From the NCBI GenBank assembly GCA_036343635.1, contig JAYYVF010000067.1:96965-160964 (forward strand): a DNA stretch of 64,000 bases. The letters run 5' to 3'. Shown one piece after another: positions 1-8,766 of this stretch. The stretch's first letter is position 1. Each line of letters begins with the position of its first letter. Both the position numbers and the translations under genes were made by a program. Source of the DNA: GCA-2693325 sp036343635. Lineage in GTDB: Bacteria; Latescibacterota; UBA2968; UBA8231. The notes below the pieces were generated by a model that was not told the DNA's origin, made no database searches, and saw only the letters and a list, made by a program, of their open reading frames with translations.

Positions 1-603
1 CGCCGTGATTTGCATAAATTCTGGATTTGTTTCCAGTTCAATATCTGTTATTTCCACGGGCAGAACATTTTCCCAAGTGGCTTCGAGGTCGTCTAAGGAT
101 CTTTTCAATATTTTATTAATTACGTTTATCTCTATTTGAGTCAAGAGCCGCGCATCCACTCCCTGAGAAGACCCTTTACCACCAAAAATTCGATCCACAA
201 ATGCAAAAACTACAGGCATAGCAAAATCCATCACCGCACGCCCGTTAGTTGGCCCTAAAGTAAATTGATACGAACAGGACGGATTAGATAACCCCAGAAT
301 GAATTCAGAGTAAGTAGTTTGATCAACAAATGCTGTCTCGACATCAACTACTGCCCGCATCGCGCCTGAAAACGTCTGTGACAACAAACGTGCAAAATTA
401 TCATGTAGATTCTCTAAAGTTCGTAGTTGATCTTTATTAACTCGCTGGGGATGCTTGAAATCATACGGAGTAACGACCCGTCCTCCGCTACTCTCTTCAG
501 CAGGAACTTCAGAATTACTTTCACTTTTTTCTGTTTCCCCTTCGTCGTCATTGATACCTGTTAATAATGCATCAATCTCTTCCTGCGACAATATATCTGC
601 CAT
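1..603 (-). CDS. fliM: Flagellar motor switch protein FliM (3' part cut by window edge)
   Basis: FliM is a C-ring switch protein that binds phosphorylated CheY and sets the direction of flagellar rotation. Translating the complement from 603 gives 201 codons that run off the left edge. The N-terminus carries the motif LSQEEIDALL, the CheY-binding peptide of the family, followed by an acidic linker and then the conserved YDFKHPQRV segment and the start of the CheC-like middle domain (residues about 50-201). The ATG at 603 is preceded by GGGGA at a normal spacing. It is the last visible gene of the operon and follows fliL by about 35 bp. The C-terminal FliN-like domain lies outside the window. 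Identification is secure. Confidence 0.95.
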   Translation of the reverse strand, partial: MADILSQEEIDALLTGINDDEGETEKSESNSEVPAEESSGGRVVTPYDFKHPQRVNKDQLRTLENLHDNFARLLSQTFSGAMRAVVDVETAFVDQTTYSEFILGLSNPSCSYQFTLGPTNGRAVMDFAMPVVFAFVDRIFGGKGSSQGVDARLLTQIEINVINKILKRSLDDLEATWENVLPVEITDIELETNPEFMQITA

Positions 604-638
604 CTAAATTCCCCTTAGTCTCACTTAATATTATCCAC

Positions 639-1280
639 TTACTGAATCATTAAACTTGAAACGTTAACCTTCGCTACTCTAATTTCTATTTTGTTTTCTT
701 CATCTATCACAAAAAGAAGATCGAAAATCTCAGCATTAAGAGTCTTACGGATTTCATCTAAAACACTATCGATTGCACCGGCATCTAACTCATCAACAGT
801 CTTGGCACGCATAATTCTTACAATAGTCCCTTTAATCACCGGATCCTGGTCCGAAATCTTGTCAATAAGCTCGACTCTATTTTTAAGATCAGCCGTGATA
901 TCTTCTTTTGGATTTTGATCATGGTCATAAGCTTCCAACCCCAATTGGACTCCAAGGACAACGAAACGTTCTGCATTAGTTCCTGCTGGGTTCGCCGTGA
1001 CCTGATCTAATTCTTTAGAAACGTATAAAAAGGGTAGACGCTTACTACTATTCTCATCTCCACCTTGTCGAATTATTACTTCCTGTGTCTCGGGAATAAG
1101 TTGCTCACTTGGCTGATCAGGCACATTATCTTTTAAGACAAACTGAATTAAGACCCAAGCCAGTACAACCTGCACCAAGCAGACAACACCCGCCAATGGC
1201 CCCCATTTTTTTAGGACCCCGCCGTCACCATTATCACCACTTGCTTCTTCATTGCCGTTTTCCGCTGCTTCTTCTGCCAT
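639..1280 (-). CDS. fliL: Flagellar basal body-associated protein FliL
   Basis: FliL is a single-pass inner-membrane protein that surrounds the stator units and supports motor torque. The 213-residue product has an acidic N-terminus (residues 1-20), one membrane helix at about residues 27-48 (AGVVCLVQVVLAWVLIQF) and a periplasmic FliL domain with the typical ERFVVLGVQL strand and the C-terminal stretch VLDEIRKTLNAEIF. The ATG start at 1280 has GGAAGG just upstream. It lies between motB and fliM, which is a usual place for this gene. The linker between the membrane helix and the domain is a little longer than in many homologues. Confidence 0.9.
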   Translation of the reverse strand: MAEEAAENGNEEASGDNGDGGVLKKWGPLAGVVCLVQVVLAWVLIQFVLKDNVPDQPSEQLIPETQEVIIRQGGDENSSKRLPFLYVSKELDQVTANPAGTNAERFVVLGVQLGLEAYDHDQNPKEDITADLKNRVELIDKISDQDPVIKGTIVRIMRAKTVDELDAGAIDSVLDEIRKTLNAEIFDLLFVIDEENKIEIRVAKVNVSSLMIQ

Positions 1281-1295
1281 AATAACCTTCCTTTT

Positions 1296-2081
1296 TTACT
1301 CGTCTCCTAAACGTATCTGTGCATCTCGGAATAGCCGTTTTACTTCTTCTTGCGAACTACCGCCTTCAGTTTCTACATGCGGTACGTGTATTTCCACGCG
1401 CCTATTGATCGACCGATTTTCCGAAGTGTCATTTTCAACCAATGGTTTAAACTCTCCGTGCCCTATAGCGGTCAACCTCTCAGGACCAATCCCAACTTCT
1501 CCCTGAAATATATCCAAAACACTTAAAGCCCGTGCACTAGACAACCAGTGATTATTCCGAAATTCATCACTATTTATAGGAACGTTGTCGGTGTGCCCTC
1601 CTATTTCAATGGCATTTGGTAGCGTCGCCAAAACACTACCAATCTTATTAAGTATTGGCATTATTTCAGGTTTTATAAGAGCTTCACCGCTGTCGAAAAT
1701 GGCATTGTCTTTTATTATTATCGTTAAACCTTCTTCGGATTCAATTATCTCAATATTTTCCTCTTGTGCCTGTGCCTCTAATTCTTCTTCTATCTCTGCT
1801 TTAGCGTCTTTCAACGTTGGCCGTGCCTCAGTAATATCTCCTTTGACTATTGGTATTTCTAACTTTATCGGTGAAGTTAGAATCGGCTCACCTGGCAAAA
1901 CAGACAATGCTCCCTGCAACGACCCTACAGCTTTTTCAAACTCTTTCTTATCCATTGTAGACATTGACAGCAATAACACAAAAAAGGTTAATAACAAAGC
2001 CATTAAATCACTAAATGTTGCCATCCACCCGGGTAATCCCGGCTCACATTCTGGACACTTCTGTTGCTTCTTTTTTGCCAT
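1296..2081 (-). CDS. motB: Flagellar stator protein MotB
   Basis: MotB pairs with MotA to form the proton-conducting stator and anchors it to peptidoglycan. The start was set at the ATG at 2081, which gives 261 residues, because an upstream in-frame start lies inside motA and this ATG follows the motA stop by one base. The N-terminus has a KCPECE cysteine pair, then PGWMATFSDLMALLLTFF, in which Asp25 is the expected ion-binding residue of the single membrane helix. The C-terminal half (residues about 130-245) is an OmpA-type peptidoglycan-binding domain with IEIGGHTDNVPI. This CPEC-type N-terminus is shared with a subset of MotB proteins, but I cannot tell H+ from Na+ use. Confidence 0.94.
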   Translation of the reverse strand: MAKKKQQKCPECEPGLPGWMATFSDLMALLLTFFVLLLSMSTMDKKEFEKAVGSLQGALSVLPGEPILTSPIKLEIPIVKGDITEARPTLKDAKAEIEEELEAQAQEENIEIIESEEGLTIIIKDNAIFDSGEALIKPEIMPILNKIGSVLATLPNAIEIGGHTDNVPINSDEFRNNHWLSSARALSVLDIFQGEVGIGPERLTAIGHGEFKPLVENDTSENRSINRRVEIHVPHVETEGGSSQEEVKRLFRDAQIRLGDE

Positions 2082-2082
2082 A

Positions 2083-2862
2083 CTATTCTGCAGCCTCCCC
2101 AGCATCGGGATCAGGACGATCAGACGGAGGGAGCATCACCGATAGTTTTGTTTCAACAACGCGAGGATTATCACCCGACTGAATTGACATAATCCCCTGT
2201 ATAATAATTTTTCTCACTAGTACTTCTTGCTTGGAATAGGTTTTTAATTTTGCTGCTACCGGATCTAACAGCATATTTGCTAGTATTGATCCATATAATG
2301 TTGTTAACAGAGCAATCGCCATACCTGCACCGATTTGCGATGGATCTTCCATATTCGCAAGCATAAGGACTAAACCAATAAGCGTACCAATCATTCCATA
2401 GGCCGGAGCCATGGTAGCCATCGTAGAAATAATATCCGCACCCTCTTTATGTCGCTCCTCTAGATACATCAGTTCGGTTTCAAGGATTTCTTCGATTAAA
2501 TCAGGTTCAGTTCCATCAACGGCCAACCGGATACCACTACTCAAAAATTCATCGCCAGCATCAGCTGCGGCCGACTCTAAAGCAAGAATACCTTCTCTAC
2601 GAGCTGTTTCTGCAAAGCCCACGATAGTTTCAATTATTTCAAATGGGGGAGTCAACGACACCTTTATCGCATTTAAATAAACAGGTACAATTCTGGCGAG
2701 ATTGGCCATAGGATTCCCAATCATAGTAGCACCGATCAGGCCACCTACAACTGTAGCTAATGACGGAATATTTATGAAAATCTCGGGCTGTGCCGCCATC
2801 CCTCCACCAAAAAATATCGCCACAAAAACAACCAATAAACCAACTAGTGTTGCAATGTCCAT
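2083..2862 (-). CDS. motA: Flagellar motor stator protein MotA
   Basis: MotA is the cytoplasmic-membrane stator subunit that couples ion flow to rotor movement. The 259-residue product has four membrane segments: two near the N-terminus (residues about 1-20 and 30-55) and two at about 145-200, separated by the cytoplasmic loop that contacts FliG. The motif MATMAPAYGMIGTLIGLVLM in the third helix is the diagnostic MotA/TolQ/ExbB proton-channel signature. The ATG at 2862 has AGGCGG upstream. Its stop codon is one base before motB, so the two are translationally coupled. Confidence 0.95.
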   Translation of the reverse strand: MDIATLVGLLVVFVAIFFGGGMAAQPEIFINIPSLATVVGGLIGATMIGNPMANLARIVPVYLNAIKVSLTPPFEIIETIVGFAETARREGILALESAAADAGDEFLSSGIRLAVDGTEPDLIEEILETELMYLEERHKEGADIISTMATMAPAYGMIGTLIGLVLMLANMEDPSQIGAGMAIALLTTLYGSILANMLLDPVAAKLKTYSKQEVLVRKIIIQGIMSIQSGDNPRVVETKLSVMLPPSDRPDPDAGEAAE

Positions 2863-2876
2863 TACATTAACCGCCT

Positions 2877-3080
2877 TTACTGATCCCCTGTAACTAGAGG
2901 CATATTACATGCTTTTTTGTACTCCACAATACGATGAACAATAATTTCAACTGGCTCAGTAACTACAACCTTCTTCCCCGAAACAAGCGTCACAATTGTG
3001 TCAGGGGTAGCCTCAACAAACTCGATCATGTCTGCATTTGCTGTGAACTCACTTTTGTCAATACGAGTCATCTTAATCAT
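2877..3080 (-). CDS. flbD: Flagellar FlbD family protein
   Basis: This is a small protein of about 67 residues that matches the FlbD family found next to flgE and motA in many flagellar operons; its molecular role is poorly defined. The FlbD-like core reads MIKMTRIDK, then an IEFVEATPDTIVTLVSGKK stretch and a short C-terminal helix ending in KKAC. I placed the start at the ATG at 3080 so that the protein begins MIK as in family members; an in-frame ATG four codons upstream at 3092 is also possible, and neither has a strong Shine-Dalgarno sequence. It sits 14 bp upstream of motA. Confidence 0.85.
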   Translation of the reverse strand: MIKMTRIDKSEFTANADMIEFVEATPDTIVTLVSGKKVVVTEPVEIIVHRIVEYKKACNMPLVTGDQ

Positions 3081-3132
3081 TATTTGATCCATATTTCAAT
3101 TTTTCAACTAGCTATTATATGTCAAATATAGG

Positions 3133-5103
3133 TTAGCGCTTCAAATTCACCACTTCAGTTAATAATTCATCTGCCGTAGTAATACTTCGTGCACTTGCTT
3201 GAAAACCTCGCTGTGTGACAATCATATTAGTGAATTCGTTAGCCAAATCAACGTTGGACATTTCTACCTGTCCTGAATTTATACTGCCCTGTACTGTAGT
3301 ACCTGCCACTCCTATAGTTGCTTCGCCAGAAGCTTCCGTCTCTTCAAACATATTATCACCCTGTCGAAGGAGACCATTTTCGTTACCGAACGAGGCCAAA
3401 GCCACCCTGGCCAAGTCTTCCAATTGGCCATTACTAAATAGACCTACAATATTTCCATCTGTAAGAATATCAACAGATTGTAACGTCCCGGATGCTCGAC
3501 CGTCCTGTTCACGAACGGAAGCAGTAGAGGACGCAACAAATTGAGTTAAACCACCCAAGCGCCCTGTAGAATTAGCACCAATTTCCACCTTTAATTCCGA
3601 CGTTCCTTCATCAGGCTTAAACGTGATTGGAAAACCGTCTGTTGTTTCGAAATTAGCCAACGTTCCATCTTGATTGAAAATCACCTTACCATTATTCCCA
3701 GCTTCTGGCGCTACTCCATCTACAATAGCAACCCAACTCCATTGGTTATCTACGCTGCTTTTTGTAAATGTCAACGTGAGGGAATGTGATTCGCCTTTCT
3801 CATCATAAATCTGCGTATTCGTACTAAAGTCAAAAGGGGATTCATCCCCGACTAATCCAGAATTATTATCTGAATCTAACAAGGCCACATTGAGATCTAC
3901 ACCAGAAACCTGATTACTGGTAGATGATTCAGTAAGGACCAATTTCCCCGATTGGGAATCAATCTCTGCCGTAACTCCGCCATAAACATTTGCGACTGAA
4001 TTTAAAAAATCTCCTACGCTCTCGGTTTCACCTTGAACAAAAGTGAAATTACCGCTAAAACGTTCTCCATTTGGTTTCATTCCTGAAAAACGCAATATAT
4101 CACCATCGGTTAGATCCTGACTTATGTTTGCCAGGTCATTTAAAAGAACCGTCTCAGAAACTGCGCCGCCATTTTGTACATCAGCCGCAACAAACCCCAA
4201 CGCTGAAACCACATTGACGGCAGGGTCAGCATTATCGATCGATAGCGTAATGTCAGGTCCGCCTGAAACAGTACGTAAAACGAGTTGTCCTAAGTCATTA
4301 CTCTTAAATTGAACACGATTCTTCAATCCTCCATTAACACTTATCTGCCCATTTAATTCACCAATTAATTCTGGCATGTCTGTGTACGGTTTTGATGGGA
4401 CCTCGAGAACAGTTTCTGTAATCTGCCCATTCTCGCTGACAGATACTCTAATACCTCCTCCAGACGTACTCAGGTCTAATGGAAAAGCTGGATTCGCAGA
4501 GGTGCTGAGTTGGGCAGGAATACCAAAGGACGTTGAGTCACTCCAATCTGAATCTTCCCTTCCACTTCCACTGGCATCTAAATTTCCTGAGAGATGAATA
4601 GTAGTCGTAGCTACTGCGGGAGATTCTCGGTCAAGTGGAATAGCTACATCAGATAATTCCGCGCTAAAAGCGCCATCCGCTCCTGCCATATTTCCTTGAA
4701 CTAGAAGACCTGTACCCGGGTCGTACAATCTCCCCTGAGTATCAAAAGCAAATGTACCATCGCGAGTGTATAGCTGTTGCTCTCCATCACTTACCACGAA
4801 ATATCCATCACCATCAATAGCAAGGTCTGTTTCAATTCCCGTCGACTGCAAAGTACCCTGACTTTGGATAGTATCGACACTACTTACGCCAACCCCACGT
4901 CCAACTTGACTAGGATTCGTAGCAGAAATTTCTGCTCCCTCCGGGCCTCCACCGTGTATAGTCTTACTCATGATGTCAGTGAAATTAGCCCGCTCCCCTT
5001 TGTAGGCTGTCGTATTCACATTCGCAATATTGTTACTTATTACATCCATCCGAGTTTGATGACTACTGACACCGGTTACACCAGTATATATTGAATCAAG
5101 CAT
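3133..5103 (-). CDS. flgE: Flagellar hook protein FlgE
   Basis: FlgE polymerises into the flagellar hook, the universal joint between rod and filament. The N-terminal rod-type segment has DVISNNIANVNTTAYKGER (residues about 21-39) and the C-terminus has the family signature ending FQASARSITTADELLTEVV. Between them lies a hook core with an FlgE D2-like region (TQIYDEKGESHSLTLTFT at about residue 430). At 656 residues it is much longer than the enteric protein of about 400, so it must carry extra surface-exposed insertions in the middle (roughly residues 150-420). The ATG at 5103 has GGGAG upstream. It follows flgD by 87 bp. Confidence 0.94.
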   Translation of the reverse strand: MLDSIYTGVTGVSSHQTRMDVISNNIANVNTTAYKGERANFTDIMSKTIHGGGPEGAEISATNPSQVGRGVGVSSVDTIQSQGTLQSTGIETDLAIDGDGYFVVSDGEQQLYTRDGTFAFDTQGRLYDPGTGLLVQGNMAGADGAFSAELSDVAIPLDRESPAVATTTIHLSGNLDASGSGREDSDWSDSTSFGIPAQLSTSANPAFPLDLSTSGGGIRVSVSENGQITETVLEVPSKPYTDMPELIGELNGQISVNGGLKNRVQFKSNDLGQLVLRTVSGGPDITLSIDNADPAVNVVSALGFVAADVQNGGAVSETVLLNDLANISQDLTDGDILRFSGMKPNGERFSGNFTFVQGETESVGDFLNSVANVYGGVTAEIDSQSGKLVLTESSTSNQVSGVDLNVALLDSDNNSGLVGDESPFDFSTNTQIYDEKGESHSLTLTFTKSSVDNQWSWVAIVDGVAPEAGNNGKVIFNQDGTLANFETTDGFPITFKPDEGTSELKVEIGANSTGRLGGLTQFVASSTASVREQDGRASGTLQSVDILTDGNIVGLFSNGQLEDLARVALASFGNENGLLRQGDNMFEETEASGEATIGVAGTTVQGSINSGQVEMSNVDLANEFTNMIVTQRGFQASARSITTADELLTEVVNLKR

Positions 5104-5190
5104 TAAGATTTTCTCCCATAACTGCTATTTACAGTCAATATTAACCATAGCGGTTTTAATCTCGCAATATGGCGCACTATTAATCTAATT

Positions 5191-5865
5191 CTAATTTTTT
5201 TCCGCTAAAACACTTCTTAAGTCGGCCATAGTCAATTCACGGTTACCTGACCGCAAATATGCTTCATCTCGGTCGAAACGCACTGCATCAACTCTAACTC
5301 GCTCCAACGCCTCAGCCGCAACAGGTTGCCCACCATACCCTTCGGCAGATACAACTACACGATAAGCACCGTGTGGAACTTTATTACCACTTCCACTCTC
5401 TCCATTCCAGCTAATGCTACCATTCAACTGAGCAGGATCTACTGCTATTTCTGTAACCAACTGTCCCCTGGCATCGATAACACTAACACTAGCCCTTTGA
5501 GCACCTCGTCCCAAACTATATGAAATAGAGCTCTCATTGCCTCCATAAAAAACCTCGTTCATCGGAACCTCTACCTCTTTACCTACCAAAGACGTCATCA
5601 AGTTGTTAGCGAATGTAGCATTTAAATCCGTTTTACCTTCATGTTGTCCCGCTAATGTTTCATTTATGTTTTGCAATTGCTCTAAAGAAGTAAATTGAGC
5701 CATCTGCGCTATAAATTCAGTATTTTCTAGCGGATTTAAAGGGTCTTGATACCGCAATTGCATCGTCAGCAAACGAAGAAAATCGTCCTTACCCAACTGA
5801 GCGGATCCTCTCGTATTTACACCAAGAGCTGAAGCCTTTGGATCGACTATACTACTAATATTCAT
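5191..5865 (-). CDS. flgD: Flagellar hook assembly protein FlgD
   Basis: FlgD caps the growing hook and is needed for FlgE subunits to polymerise. The 224-residue product has the N-terminal FlgD signature KDDFLRLLTMQLRYQDPLNP (about residues 25-44), then EFIAQMAQFTSLEQLQNI. The C-terminal half holds a FlgD Tudor/Ig-like pair with SISWNGESGSGNKVPHGAYR, the WdG..G..vp.G.Y pattern of the FlgD-Ig fold. The ATG at 5865 follows AAGGAATG. It lies between fliK and flgE, the usual order. The same Ig-like fold pattern recurs at the C-termini of the large secreted proteins elsewhere in this window. Confidence 0.94.
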   Translation of the reverse strand: MNISSIVDPKASALGVNTRGSAQLGKDDFLRLLTMQLRYQDPLNPLENTEFIAQMAQFTSLEQLQNINETLAGQHEGKTDLNATFANNLMTSLVGKEVEVPMNEVFYGGNESSISYSLGRGAQRASVSVIDARGQLVTEIAVDPAQLNGSISWNGESGSGNKVPHGAYRVVVSAEGYGGQPVAAEALERVRVDAVRFDRDEAYLRSGNRELTMADLRSVLAEKN

Positions 5866-5889
5866 GTTTTCATTCCTTCATTATATTGC

Positions 5890-6939
5890 TTACGCAGTAA
5901 TATCAAGATCATTATCTCTCTCACTCGCCCTAGGAGATGACGATGTTTGATTCACCAAATCTTCCGGAGTAGAATTTATACTTCGAGTAGATAATGGGGT
6001 CGAATGTTGTTCCTCTTCGTCCATATTATCTGATGACCCCTCATTTCCCAGGTCAACATCAAAACCAGCTAATTCAAGTCCTTCTTCAGCTAAAGCAGCT
6101 CGTAAGCGCTCCATATGCTTCTCAAGTAAAGCCTTAACTTCCGGATTTTGAACCATCATCTCGCCACGCACAATGGCTTCAGTGGTACGAACACGCAACT
6201 CTATTTCACCGAGGTCTCCCGGCTGCAATTGAAGACGCATTTCAGCATTCTCGCCACGAACAAGCGTCGCAAAGCTCCGAATAACCTGTGGAAATACGAC
6301 ATCCGCCAATTTTTCAGACATGGGTCCATGTGTCCCGCTTGCTTGGGCTATTCGCGAGATGATTTGTTGTGGACTACTCTCAACTCGAAAGTCGGGGTCC
6401 ACCAGTTCAGTCATGCTTAAAAGGTCAAATGGATTGTCCAAACTATCCCCAGAGACTCCAGGAATCGATTGCAACGTTGAAGATAATTCCAACCCCTGCT
6501 CTTCAGCCGATTCAGAGTCTTCACCCTGGGTAAGATCTGATGTAGATTCAATTTTTTTTGACCACATTTGGCCTAAATCATCTTTGTCGTCGATAGGTGT
6601 TGCCTCGTCATCAAGTGACTCAGTGCCTTTCTTCGATTCATCTGCGGAGCTACTATCGAAGACCTTAGAAATAGCAGGCCTATCGGTCCTGTCATCACCT
6701 CTATCTTTGGCGAATTCAATGCTGCCTACATCTTCAGATGCTAACGACATCAAATAATCTCTTTCGTCTTTATTTTTTCTATCGTTACGATTCGACATCA
6801 ATTCATCTCGTTGTATTTTGTCAAAAACATCCGCAAAATTCATACCATCTTCGTCATCATTCCCACTGGAAGCTGAATTAGACTTGTTTCTCACACCTGA
6901 AATCGGAGCTTGTCGTCCCTTGTCAATTGATTCCATCAT
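5890..6939 (-). CDS. fliK: Flagellar hook-length control protein FliK
   Basis: FliK measures hook length and switches export specificity from hook to filament subunits. The product of about 349 residues is mostly low-complexity and acidic (rich in Asp, Glu and Ser, residues about 10-170), as usual for the ruler part. It ends in the conserved FliK C-terminal domain with MRLQLQPGDLGEIELRV and ALLEKHMERLRAALAEEG. I chose the ATG at 6939, which overlaps the end of fliJ by 17 bp; a second ATG follows directly at 6936. GGAGGG lies about 11 bases upstream. Position between fliJ and flgD supports the call. Confidence 0.88.
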   Translation of the reverse strand: MMESIDKGRQAPISGVRNKSNSASSGNDDEDGMNFADVFDKIQRDELMSNRNDRKNKDERDYLMSLASEDVGSIEFAKDRGDDRTDRPAISKVFDSSSADESKKGTESLDDEATPIDDKDDLGQMWSKKIESTSDLTQGEDSESAEEQGLELSSTLQSIPGVSGDSLDNPFDLLSMTELVDPDFRVESSPQQIISRIAQASGTHGPMSEKLADVVFPQVIRSFATLVRGENAEMRLQLQPGDLGEIELRVRTTEAIVRGEMMVQNPEVKALLEKHMERLRAALAEEGLELAGFDVDLGNEGSSDNMDEEEQHSTPLSTRSINSTPEDLVNQTSSSPRASERDNDLDITA

Positions 6940-7417
6940 AGAGCACGGTTCCCTCCATTTCATCTTTTGGTATTCTAAATTTCTGATGATGAATACGTTC
7001 TCCAACCTGATCAAGCTGTTTTCGTTCTTCTTTTTTTTGCTCTTTTAAATACAACTTTTGTTCCCGGTCTTTTAATTTTCCATAAACGCGTCGTTCTTTC
7101 TCTGCTTCAAGCAAACTTTTCCGTTTGTCTTCCACCACCGACTCAATTTTTTGAATCTGCTCTTTTTGCTCTTCAATGTTTCGTTGAAGCATTAGGCTAT
7201 AGTTTGCACCAGTCCTAAGTAATTCGACGTTGAATCGAAGAGCTTTTTTACCTCGATCAGAACTCATGTGCTTTTGTTTTACTCTATTAACAAATTCTAA
7301 TTGGGCCTTTTCTTTATTAATAACTGATATAACTTCTGCCAATTCGGCCCGACGCAAATTTTCGACGCCCTCTTTAACTTCAAGAATGCGTTGGAAACGA
7401 TAACGAAAGCGCTTCAT
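6923..7417 (-). CDS. fliJ: Flagellar export protein FliJ
   Basis: FliJ is the coiled-coil stalk-like subunit of the flagellar export ATPase complex, partner of FliI and FliH. The product is 164 residues, highly charged and almost entirely helical. It starts MKRFRYRFQRILEVKEGVE, the typical FliJ opening, and continues with long Lys/Glu-rich heptads. Its ATG overlaps the fliI stop in an ATGA arrangement, so translation is coupled. The family is variable in sequence, but start motif, length and place between fliI and fliK make the call reliable. Confidence 0.88.
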   Translation of the reverse strand: MKRFRYRFQRILEVKEGVENLRRAELAEVISVINKEKAQLEFVNRVKQKHMSSDRGKKALRFNVELLRTGANYSLMLQRNIEEQKEQIQKIESVVEDKRKSLLEAEKERRVYGKLKDREQKLYLKEQKKEERKQLDQVGERIHHQKFRIPKDEMEGTVLYDGIN

Positions 7418-8766
7418 GCTATATTTGTCGATTCAGCAATATTCTCTGACGGAGAACTTGCCAAGACTCCAAGTAGAGTCTGAATATTGTAGTCAAATCC
7501 AACATCAACCTTATGGTCCAATCCCTGACGTAAATATTGGTTTAAGGGCTCAATAAAATGTAACGCCCGGTCAATTCTTGGATTGTTACCATGCTTATAT
7601 GCCCCAATATTGATTAAATCTTCTGCTTCGGTGTAGGCAGCAACCATCTCTTTTGCATCCATAGCACCTTTCCAATGTGCTTCGCTAACCACATCTTTCA
7701 TTACACGGCTAACCGATTCCATCACATCGATTGGTGGGAAATGGCCTCGTGAGGCCAAAGTCCGTGACAAAACTAAATGGCCATCTAGAATTGCACGAGA
7801 AGCGTCAGCTATCGGCTCATCAAAATCATCACCTTCTACTAAAACCGTATAAAGACCGGTAATGCTTCCCAATTTAGTCATCCCGGCTCGCTCTAATAAA
7901 CGTGGAAGCAACGCAAATACCGAAGGAGTGTAACCTCTGCTCGTCGGTGGCTCACCAGCAGCAAGACCGACCTCTCGTTGAGCCATAGCTACACGTGTTA
8001 AAGAATCCATCATCAAAATAACATCATTCCCGAAATCTCTGAAATATTCAGCAATTGCTGTTGCAACAAATGGTGCCTTTAGACGTACCAGAGCCGGTTG
8101 GTCGGAAGTAGCAACTACGACCACGGAACGACGCAATCCTTCAGGGCCGAGCATATCTTCAATAAAATCCAAAACTTCTTTCCCACGTTCCCCAACCAAT
8201 GCAATCACATTGACGTCGGCGGAAGAATGACGTGCGATCATTCCCATTAAGGTACTCTTACCCACTCCACTTCCTGCGAATATCCCCATACGTTGCCCTA
8301 AGCCAAGACTAACCAATCCATCGAGCGCCTTTACTCCAGTTCCCAGAGGTTCCTTTACGCGACGTCTACTGAGAGGATCTGGTGGTTGAGCTTGCAACGT
8401 CTTTAGAGTCTCAGAATGAATAGGGCCCCTTCCGTCGATGGGTTCTCCCAATCCATTGACAACACGTCCAAGCAATCCACGGCCAACCGGAATACTAAAC
8501 TGCTTGTTTGCTCTAAAAACAGAGGTTCCCAGTCTGATTCCCTCTATTTCTCCAAGAGGCATTAACAATACCTTTCGACCACGAAAACCCACAACTTCAG
8601 CACGAATGCCACCATCATGATGATCTCCGATATAACACAGTTCACCAACAGCTACATTGTCTGGGCCTAATGATTCGACCACCAAACCGACAATATCAGT
8701 TACTTTACCATAGTTGGTATAGAGATTTGTTTTCTCCAAAGTTCGCATTAGAATATCACTATTCAT
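7414..8766 (-). CDS. fliI: Flagellum-specific ATP synthase FliI
   Basis: FliI is the hexameric ATPase that energises unfolding and delivery of flagellar export substrates. With the ATG at 8766 the product is 450 residues. The Walker A motif GSGVGKST lies at about residues 165-172, Walker B is in DVILMMDSLTR, and the arginine-rich SRGYTPSVFALLPRLLERAG region follows, all typical of the F1-beta/FliI/YscN family. The start was chosen because GGGGGA lies at good spacing and it overlaps fliH by only 8 bp; longer in-frame starts would run deep into fliH. It is followed by fliJ with an ATGA overlap. Confidence 0.95.
   Translation of the reverse strand: MNSDILMRTLEKTNLYTNYGKVTDIVGLVVESLGPDNVAVGELCYIGDHHDGGIRAEVVGFRGRKVLLMPLGEIEGIRLGTSVFRANKQFSIPVGRGLLGRVVNGLGEPIDGRGPIHSETLKTLQAQPPDPLSRRRVKEPLGTGVKALDGLVSLGLGQRMGIFAGSGVGKSTLMGMIARHSSADVNVIALVGERGKEVLDFIEDMLGPEGLRRSVVVVATSDQPALVRLKAPFVATAIAEYFRDFGNDVILMMDSLTRVAMAQREVGLAAGEPPTSRGYTPSVFALLPRLLERAGMTKLGSITGLYTVLVEGDDFDEPIADASRAILDGHLVLSRTLASRGHFPPIDVMESVSRVMKDVVSEAHWKGAMDAKEMVAAYTEAEDLINIGAYKHGNNPRIDRALHFIEPLNQYLRQGLDHKVDVGFDYNIQTLLGVLASSPSENIAESTNIA

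Noticed and set aside
3093..3131. Separate promoter between flgE and flbD
   Set aside because: The gap is only about 50 bp and AT-rich, with no convincing -35/-10 or sigma-54 pair; co-transcription explains it.
5104..5190. Second sigma-54 promoter upstream of flgE
   Set aside because: The closest match (GTGCGCCATATTGC on the minus strand) lacks the GG at -24 and has the wrong spacing.
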